Both the position numbers and the translations under genes were made by a program. 64,000 nucleotides of DNA from positions 62,001-126,000 of the forward strand of contig UQKQ01000001.1 of NCBI GenBank assembly GCA_900541645.1, read 5' to 3'. The notes under the pieces were generated by a model. The model had not been told where the DNA came from. It saw only the letters and a list, made by a program, of their open reading frames with translations, and did not search any database. The DNA comes from an uncultured Collinsella sp. Its GTDB lineage: Bacteria > Actinomycetota > Coriobacteriia > Coriobacteriales > Coriobacteriaceae. Every line of letters starts with the position of its first letter. Position 1 is the stretch's first letter. This document shows positions 58,291-64,000 of the stretch, one piece after another.

Positions 58291-58947
58291 GGGCTCCCAG
58301 GGGCAGGGGGCTTCGATGTGGATGTGCTCGCCGGTTACGGGATGCGTAAAGGACACGCTGTGGGCATGGAGCATGAGGCCGCAGGGGCGCGGCGTTCCGT
58401 ACAGGTCGTCGCCAACCAGGGGATGATGCTCGCTTGCCAGGTGCACGCGAATCTGATGCTTGCGGCCGGTGAGCAGCTCGACATCAATATACGAGCGCGT
58501 GGGCAGGCCTCGACGGCTCTTAAGACGCTTGAGCACCTTTACGCGTGTTTGAGACGGCTTGCCGCTGGCGCCGACGCGCATCTTTCGACTGTCGTGACGG
58601 TCGCGGGCGATGGGCTTGTCGATGAGCTTTTCGTTCCAGTCGATCTTGCCCTCGGCCAGCGCCAGGTAGTGCTTTTCGAACGCGTGGTCGATGATCATCT
58701 GATCAAAGGCGGGCTGCGTCTGCTTGTCGAGTGAGAACAGCACCACGCCGGTGGTGTCACGGTCCAAGCGGTTGAGCGGCTGCATGTCGGTCGCGGCAAA
58801 GCCGTCGCCCATCGCCAGCAGCAGGTCGCTGGCGTAGTCGGTGAGCGTGCGCTCGCCGGTGCCATCGCCGTGGACGATCATACCGGCAGGCTTGTCGATG
58901 GCCATGAGCCAGGCGTCGCAGTAGAGGACTTGAGGTTCTTCGTTCAC
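58288..58947 (-). CDS. RluA family pseudouridine synthase
   Basis: A 219-residue RNA pseudouridine synthase. The catalytic Asp is in NRLDRDTTGVVLF; IDKPAGMIVHG and LLTGRKHQIRVHLA are the other family motifs. There is no S4 domain, so it is a short form; the target (rRNA or tRNA) is unknown. It starts at GTG (58947) behind GAAAGG, and probably shares a transcript with the U32 peptidase gene, 15 nt upstream. Confidence 0.9.
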   Translation of the reverse strand: MNEEPQVLYCDAWLMAIDKPAGMIVHGDGTGERTLTDYASDLLLAMGDGFAATDMQPLNRLDRDTTGVVLFSLDKQTQPAFDQMIIDHAFEKHYLALAEGKIDWNEKLIDKPIARDRHDSRKMRVGASGKPSQTRVKVLKRLKSRRGLPTRSYIDVELLTGRKHQIRVHLASEHHPLVGDDLYGTPRPCGLMLHAHSVSFTHPVTGEHIHIEAPCPWEP

Positions 58948-58962
58948 GTGTAAGCCTTTCGG

Positions 58963-61458
58963 TTAGCTAATTCCCACAAACATGCAGCCCGAGGTCGCGC
59001 CGCGCAGGCGGGCAGCGGGCTTGCGGCCGGCTTGCGCGGCCTCGACGGCGCGACGGACGCGAGCGACGGCACGGCCAATCTCATCGGCCTCGAGCAAGGT
59101 TCCGTCGACCATAAGACGGCGTACGCCGGCGTCGAGCAGCTGTGGAACCTGCGGTGTGAGGTCGATGGGGTAGGCGTCGTACAGGCGAGAGCGGCCGTGG
59201 ATGTCGGTGCGGACGGGCATGACCTTTCCGTCGATATTCTTGAGCGAGAGCTTGCGGGCACGCAGGCGGCAGTTGGCACAATCGTGGATGCAGCCGTTGG
59301 CAACCTGCAGAATGCAATGCTCGCTTGTCATGACGCGTGGGCGGCCAAAGACGGTGATGCCTAGAGCCGCGGGCGCGGCGGCGCCGAGCGAGACAATCTC
59401 GTTGAGCGTGATCTCGGGCGAGAGCCAAAACGCACCGGCTCCGCGCTCGGCAAGCGCCTCCATGCAGGGCGTGTTGTGCACCGGCAGGCAAGAGCGAATC
59501 TCGGTCGTGGCGCCAACCTGGGCGGCCAGGGCAAGCTCAGAGATGTTGCCAATAGCGACCGTGGCGCCGGCAACAACCCATGGGTCAACGCGGACGTGGT
59601 CAACGGCGCGGCAGACCTCATCGAGCACGGGTACGATGCCCTGCTCAAACGTATCGGCGGGGGAGAGCTTGGCCGCATCGAGCGCGTCGGTGGTCATGTA
59701 GATGCGCGTTGCACCCTCCGCCCGCGCTGCCTCGGCGGCCTCGAGCGAGGTGACGGTGGCGCAGATCTGCGGCTCGTCGCGGTAGTGCTCGGGCGCGGGG
59801 CGGGAATCACTGGTGACAATCGCCGGCAGCTCGAGCGTTTTCGCGCGCTCCTCGTACGGCGCAAGAATGGCCTCCTCCAATGCTTTACAGGCGGCGGCGC
59901 GCACCTTATGTACGGCGGAGAAACCCATGCCACAGCCCTCATCGAGCGCCACCTCAAAGCTCGCAGCCTCAAAGGGAGAGGAACCCATGCGGCCGACGTG
60001 CTCAACCAGATCGGACGCCTCGACCGCACGGGTCTTGGCGGCTTCGACAGTAAAGCCCGTGGCCGTGGCCGTAAGCGAAGGGTCGTCGCAGCAGGTGAGT
60101 GTGACGGCAAACGGCTCGCCCAGGCGCGCCACGACGGATACATCAACAGCTCGGCGGCGCAGCACATCGCGCTTGAGCGCGGCGCTGGCAGCGTCAATAG
60201 CGCGCTGGCTTCGAATCACACGCACGCGGCAGCCCTCGGGCATGCTGCGGGGCACGCGACACTCGATAACATCGCCGGCAGCGGCATCATCGGCGGCGAT
60301 GGTGGTCAGGAACTGGTCGAACTCATCGTCGTGGCGAAGCTCCAGCAGGTCGCCCTTGCCCACGGGCTCAAACAACTCAATGCGGGCGATGGCGGCGCGG
60401 CGACGGCGGTCGTCGGGCTTGAGCCCGCGCACATCGCGGTTGGTCAGGCGGCTGCCGAGCACCGTGCCCACGATCTGGCCGCGGTTGTTGGAGCGCTCGT
60501 AACTCATCATCTCGTCGCCCGAGGTGCCGTCCTGATAGGCGTGCGTAAAGTCACGGTTAAAGCAGCGCTTGAGCTGGCGCTGGCGGGCGGCTTTCTCGTC
60601 CTTAGAGGTCGAAACATCGGCCAGCATATCGTCAATCTGATGACGATACACGTCGACGATGGAATACACGTAATCGGGCGCCTTCATGCGGCCCTCGAGC
60701 TTGAGCGACGCGGCGCCGGCGTCATACAGGCGGCGAACAAGTTGTGAGGTGTTGGTGTCACGCGGGCACAGCGCGCGCTCGCGACCGGCAGGGGAGAGCG
60801 CGCGGCCGTTCTCGTCGATCAGCTCGTAGGGCAAGCGGCAGGGCTGGGCGCACATGCCACGGTTGGCCGAGCGGCCCGCCATGGCAAAGCTCGAAAGCAG
60901 ACACAGGCCAGAGTAGCAAAAGCAGATGGCGCCATGGCTAAAGACCTCAAGGTTCACATCGGGCGCGGCATCGTGAATGGCGGCAATCTCGTCGATGGAA
61001 AGCTCGCGCGAGAGGGTCACGCGGTCGGCGCCCTGCTCGCGACACCAAAGGGTTCCGCGGTCGTCGTGGATGTTCGCCTGGGTCGAGATATGCGTCTCGA
61101 TGCTGGGCATCGTGCGCTTGACCTCAAAGAACAGGCCCCAGTCCTGGATGATGAAGGCGTCGGCGCCCAGCGTGGAGCAGCGATGGATGAGCTGCAGCGC
61201 ATCGGCCATCTCGGACTGCTTGATGACGATGTTGACCGTGACGTAGACGCGCGAGCCGGCCAGATGCGCGGCGCGGCAGGCCTGCTCAAAGGCCTCGTCG
61301 GTAAAGTTGGTGGCCTTGCGGCGTGCGTTGAAGCTGCCCATGCCGCAGTAGATGGCGTCTGCCCCGGCGGCGAGCGCGGCGGCAAAGGGCTCCGGGCCTC
61401 CGGCGGGGGCCAAGAGCTCGGGCCTGCGGTTGGTGGTTCGACTGGCGATTGCGGTCAT
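58963..61458 (-). CDS. peptidase U32 family protein
   Basis: An 831-residue U32 protein. PELLAPAGGPEPFAAALAAGADAIY opens it, and EVFSHGAICFCYSGLCLLSS, with nearby Cys residues in RGMCAQPCRLPY, is the U32 signature and a likely iron-sulfur site. It is about twice the length of small U32 proteins; the middle fits DUF3656 and the last 250 residues repeat the barrel theme (NCRLRARKLSLKN). Relatives such as RlhA and TrhP act in RNA hydroxylation rather than proteolysis, so an RNA-modifying role, next to a pseudouridine synthase, is plausible. Start ATG behind GAAAGGCAGG. Confidence 0.88.
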   Translation of the reverse strand: MTAIASRTTNRRPELLAPAGGPEPFAAALAAGADAIYCGMGSFNARRKATNFTDEAFEQACRAAHLAGSRVYVTVNIVIKQSEMADALQLIHRCSTLGADAFIIQDWGLFFEVKRTMPSIETHISTQANIHDDRGTLWCREQGADRVTLSRELSIDEIAAIHDAAPDVNLEVFSHGAICFCYSGLCLLSSFAMAGRSANRGMCAQPCRLPYELIDENGRALSPAGRERALCPRDTNTSQLVRRLYDAGAASLKLEGRMKAPDYVYSIVDVYRHQIDDMLADVSTSKDEKAARQRQLKRCFNRDFTHAYQDGTSGDEMMSYERSNNRGQIVGTVLGSRLTNRDVRGLKPDDRRRRAAIARIELFEPVGKGDLLELRHDDEFDQFLTTIAADDAAAGDVIECRVPRSMPEGCRVRVIRSQRAIDAASAALKRDVLRRRAVDVSVVARLGEPFAVTLTCCDDPSLTATATGFTVEAAKTRAVEASDLVEHVGRMGSSPFEAASFEVALDEGCGMGFSAVHKVRAAACKALEEAILAPYEERAKTLELPAIVTSDSRPAPEHYRDEPQICATVTSLEAAEAARAEGATRIYMTTDALDAAKLSPADTFEQGIVPVLDEVCRAVDHVRVDPWVVAGATVAIGNISELALAAQVGATTEIRSCLPVHNTPCMEALAERGAGAFWLSPEITLNEIVSLGAAAPAALGITVFGRPRVMTSEHCILQVANGCIHDCANCRLRARKLSLKNIDGKVMPVRTDIHGRSRLYDAYPIDLTPQVPQLLDAGVRRLMVDGTLLEADEIGRAVARVRRAVEAAQAGRKPAARLRGATSGCMFVGIS

Positions 61459-61640
61459 ATCCTGCCTTTCAAAATGCTCAGATACTCAAAAGTATAGTGG
61501 TGCCGTCGCGGCAGGCGATGCCCGTGCTCTAAGCGGGATAAAGTCTTCAGCAGCTTGGACTGGCTGCTCCACATGAGAACCGTTCAACGGTCCGGGGAAA
61601 CCGTTGGGCGATAAAATATTCTCGCAACGTGATAATAATC

Positions 61641-61669
61641 TTGCATCGCGCGGAAACCTTGAGTACTAT
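61641..61669 (+). promoter_or_regulatory. ridA promoter
   Basis: TTGCAT at 61641-61646 and TACTAT at 61664-61669 with a 17-nt spacer. The 300-nt gap also holds a TATACT box on the minus strand (61491-61496) for the U32 gene. Confidence 0.6.
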
Positions 61670-61756
61670 CCCAATCAAGCGCGGTGTTCAGACCGAACTG
61701 TGCCTCCCGGTGTGAACGCCGCGCTCCCGTTCCCTTTTACTTGTAAGGAGAAAAAC

Positions 61757-62134
61757 ATGAGCAAGACCGTCGTGTCTTCCGATAACGCACCCGCAGCCAT
61801 CGGCCCGTATTCCCCTGGTATCCAGGCCGGCAACATGGTGTTCCTGTCCGGCCAGCTGGGCATCGACCCCGCAACCGGTAAGATGCCCGAGGGCGTCGAG
61901 GCCCAGGCCAAGCAGTCCCTTGCTAACGTCGAGGCCCTGCTGACCGCTGCCGGCGCCACCTTTGCCGATGTCGTCAAGACCACAGTCTACCTGGCTGACA
62001 TTGCCGACTTTGCCGCCGTGAACGAGATCTACGCCTCCAAGTTTGAGGCTCCGTTCCCCGCGCGCAGCGCTTTCCAGGTTGCCGCCCTTCCGGCTGGCGG
62101 TCTGGTCGAGATCGAGGTTGTCGCCGCTCTCTAA
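61757..62134 (+). CDS. ridA: RidA family deaminase
   Basis: A 125-residue Rid protein that hydrolyses reactive enamine/imine intermediates made by PLP enzymes. APAAIGPYSPGIQAGNMVFLSGQ, the Arg in PFPARSAFQVAALP and the Glu in GLVEIEVVA are as in active RidA. Start ATG at 61757 behind AAGGAG; a longer frame upstream crosses the promoter. Confidence 0.95.
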   Translation: MSKTVVSSDNAPAAIGPYSPGIQAGNMVFLSGQLGIDPATGKMPEGVEAQAKQSLANVEALLTAAGATFADVVKTTVYLADIADFAAVNEIYASKFEAPFPARSAFQVAALPAGGLVEIEVVAAL

Positions 62135-62163
62135 GGCGTTGGCCACAACTAAACATGACATGC

Positions 62164-62203
62164 AAAAAGACCCTGCAGCGCGTGCGAGCTGCAGGGTCTT
62201 TTG
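62164..62203. terminator. bidirectional terminator after ridA
   Basis: AAAGACCCTGCAGC pairs with GCTGCAGGGTCTTT around an 8-nt loop, with A-run before and TTTT after, so it serves ridA and the convergent gene. Confidence 0.93.
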
Positions 62204-62256
62204 TCAAGCGATGCGACAAAAATGATCCGTTTCCCTTCGTCCCCAAGGGATCACGT

Positions 62257-62913
62257 TTAGCCTTCCTTGCGGACTTTTTGCAGGTAGCGGTATACGCTGG
62301 GCTCCGAAATGCCCAGCGCGGTGGCGGCGCAGGCCACAGCGCCCTTGAGCATGAACACCCCGTTGCCGTTGAGGTGGCGAATGACGTCCACGCGGTCGCT
62401 CTGACCAAGCGACGCTACATCCAGCCCGCGCGCGCTCAGCAACTCGGTAATGCTGCGGTCGATGAGCTCCTGCGTGGACTCCGAAAGGCTTTCGACCTCG
62501 ATAGGGGCGGGCTCCGTGCGCGTCGGCGCCGCGTCGAAGCATGCCATGAGCTGCTGCGCCATGGTGTTGATGGAGCGCACGGTCGAGAGGTCGGTGTTGA
62601 CGCAGAGCATACCGACGATCTCGTTATCCTCGCGGATAAAGTACGTCGCCGACTCCAGCGTTTTGCCGCCGGCGCCGCGGCCCTCGTAGCCCGTAATAAA
62701 CGGCAGGTCGCAATACTTGGGGTCGTGCATGATCTTGAGCGCCAGATCGGTGGCGGGACCGCCGACCTTGCGGCCACTCACGATGCCGTTGCGAATATCG
62801 ACGATGGCGTGGTCGGGATCCGAGAAATCGTGCAGCACGATCTCGCTGTTCTTGCCGAGTATCTGCTCCAGGAAATCGACCATCGGCAAAAAGCGGCGTA
62901 CGGTCTCGTTCAC
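62257..62913 (-). CDS. YheO-like PAS domain transcriptional regulator
   Basis: A 218-residue regulator with an N-terminal YheO/PAS-type sensor (VDFLEQILGKNSEIVLHDFSDPDHAIVDIRNG, SGRKVGGPATDLAL) and a C-terminal helix-turn-helix (LKGAVACAATALGISEPSVYRYLQKVR). DauR and TfoS-like relatives control amino acid or nitrogen metabolism. The GTG at 62913 with AAAGGAG 6 nt upstream is preferred; longer frames from 62964 or 63054 lack a binding site. The divergent gene is a nucleobase permease, a possible target. Confidence 0.82.
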   Translation of the reverse strand: MNETVRRFLPMVDFLEQILGKNSEIVLHDFSDPDHAIVDIRNGIVSGRKVGGPATDLALKIMHDPKYCDLPFITGYEGRGAGGKTLESATYFIREDNEIVGMLCVNTDLSTVRSINTMAQQLMACFDAAPTRTEPAPIEVESLSESTQELIDRSITELLSARGLDVASLGQSDRVDVIRHLNGNGVFMLKGAVACAATALGISEPSVYRYLQKVRKEG

Positions 62914-63149
62914 GGGCAACTCCTTTGGGTGAAATCGGAAATGTTCATAACAATTTTTTCTCATGGTAACACGCTGCTCATCATCTCGTATATCCGCAGG
63001 TACATTGCGTAATGCAGACGAACGGTATGATTTTGGCCGTAAACGGTCGACCAAAAGAAAAGTAAGATGTTATTTAGACCAGACACATTCCTGACCTGCG
63101 GAAACGAGTTATTTCAGCCGAAGAATAGTCTGATAACAAAAAATTATTA

Positions 63150-63168
63150 TTGAGAATGAGAATCATCT
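63150..63168 (+). promoter_or_regulatory. Fur-box-like sequence before the permease gene
   Basis: TTGAGAATGAGAATCATCT matches the classical GATAATGATAATCATTATC Fur box at most positions. It lies about 100 nt upstream of the permease start in an A+T-rich 350-nt gap (62914-63265) that holds no gene. Confidence 0.45.
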
Positions 63169-63265
63169 TTAATACGATATGCAACGAAGGCACAACCTCA
63201 ACCCCGCACTGCGTCACAATAGAGCGTTAGATGCGAAAACAACTACTTCGAGGATTGGTGGTCAA

Positions 63266-64000
63266 ATGACCCAGGAGACGGTTACGAACGGCACTGAAGT
63301 CCTGTTCACTCGTGAAGGCATGCCTCCCGTTAAGGAAATGATCCCGTGTGCCCTTCAGCACGTACTGGCTTCGTTTGCCGGTATCATCACCCCGGCTGTC
63401 ATCATGGCCGGTGTCTACGGCTTTAATAGCCAGCAGAGCACCGACATCATCCAGGTCGCGCTCATTCTTTCGGCGATCGACACGGCCCTTCAGGCCTTCG
63501 CTCCCTTCCGTCGCATCGGCGGCGGCCTGCCCATCGTCATGGGCGTTTCGTTCGCGTTCCTGCCGGCCCTGCAGGCCATGGGTGCCTCGGGCTTTAGCTT
63601 TGGTGCGCTGCTGGGCGGCGAGATCGTCGGCGGCGCCGTCGCGGTCCTCTTTGGTCTGGCCTACAGCAAGATCAAGTGGCTGTTCCCGCCCGTCGTGACC
63701 GGTACGGTCATCTTCTCCATTGGCGTCTCTCTCTATCCCACGGCCGTCAAGTACATGGCCGGCGGCATGGGCACGCCGCTGTGGGGCACCCCGCAGGCCT
63801 GGTGCGTCGCTCTTATCACCTTCGCCGTGGTCTTTGCGCTCGCCAACTTTGGCAAGGGCACGCTCAAGCTGGGCTCCGTGTTCTTTGGCATGATCGTTGG
63901 CATGATCGTCTCCATCCCCTTCGGCATGATCGACTTCTCCAGCGTCGCCACCGCTCAGGTCTTCGCCCTTCCCAAGCTCATGCCCTACGCGCTCGAGTTT
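63266..64000 (+). CDS. NCS2 family uracil/xanthine permease (5' part)
   Basis: The first 245 codons of a nucleobase-cation symporter; the frame stays open to the window edge. MIPCALQHVLASFAGIITPAVIMAG is the NCS2 opening helix, and FRRIGGGLPIVMGVSFAFLPAL and LFPPVVTGTVIFSIGVSLYP are further family motifs. The Asp/Glu substrate residues lie beyond the edge, so uracil and xanthine cannot be told apart. Start ATG after GAGGATTGG-type site. Confidence 0.92.
   Translation, partial: MTQETVTNGTEVLFTREGMPPVKEMIPCALQHVLASFAGIITPAVIMAGVYGFNSQQSTDIIQVALILSAIDTALQAFAPFRRIGGGLPIVMGVSFAFLPALQAMGASGFSFGALLGGEIVGGAVAVLFGLAYSKIKWLFPPVVTGTVIFSIGVSLYPTAVKYMAGGMGTPLWGTPQAWCVALITFAVVFALANFGKGTLKLGSVFFGMIVGMIVSIPFGMIDFSSVATAQVFALPKLMPYALEF

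Noticed and set aside
59476..60747. A 423-codon plus-strand frame inside the U32 gene
   Set aside because: Shadow of the U32 gene, with no motif or start signal.

Overview
The window reads as chromosomal DNA of a gut Coriobacteriia bacterium, most likely Collinsella or a close relative (Actinomycetota). The basis is GC-rich coding with strong C/G third positions, a FabK-type fatty acid operon with a fused AccDA, mannose-family PTS genes, and the overall style of the RNA polymerase and ribosomal genes. The species call is an inference from gene content; no rRNA or tRNA gene was seen.

Layout. 0-9.1 kb: metabolic genes (esterase-like hydrolase, FeoA-FeoB iron transporter, MFS exporter, GH13 enzyme, hypoxanthine-DNA glycosylase, aminotransferase). 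9.1-20.1 kb: rplJ-rplL behind an L10 leader, galU, rpoB-rpoC. 20.4-22.0 kb: ECF sigma factor with a membrane regulator. 22.3-26.1 kb: str operon (rpsL, rpsG, fusA) plus rpsJ, without tuf. 26.2-36.3 kb: birA divergent from a full fatty-acid/acetyl-CoA carboxylase operon (fabH-acpP-fabK-fabD-fabG-fabF-accB-fabZ-accC-accDA). 36.4-39.5 kb: lone PTS EIIC, cation efflux protein, histidine phosphatase. 40-45.8 kb: S10 operon from rplC to rplX, where it stops. 45.8-55.6 kb: an accessory island bounded by insertion-sequence debris. It holds a LevR-like regulator, a mannose-family PTS (EIIB, EIIC, EIID, EIIA), a GH172 (DUF2961) enzyme and a ROK sugar kinase, and looks like a fructan or fructo-disaccharide utilisation locus. 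56.0-64.0 kb: Gfo/Idh/MocA oxidoreductase with a DeoR regulator, RluA-type pseudouridine synthase, peptidase U32, RidA, a YheO-type regulator, and the start of an NCS2 purine/pyrimidine permease.

The most unusual non-coding signal is a family of three large nested palindromes (about 9.18-9.40, 22.32-22.44 and 39.58-39.73 kb). All share a core around GAGAGCACTTAATGTGCTC (GAAGAGC variant in copy 1) in the same orientation, but each has different, self-complementary outer arms (33 bp perfect, about 32 bp imperfect, 41 bp perfect). Each lies just upstream of the promoter of a ribosomal-protein operon (rplJL, rpsL-rpsG-fusA, rplC-rplX). A second class of small hairpins also has variable arms and a conserved GGGACAG/CTGTCCC loop. 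A three-unit stem-loop array with an 80-nt period lies at 58.0-58.2 kb between two copies of such a hairpin.

Other points of note: an alpha-CTD-like domain at the end of RpoC, a LevR-type regulator whose AAA+ domain has lost the sigma-54 contact loop and Walker B acids, Arg at S12 position 88, and break-up of the usual str-S10-spc gene order at two places.
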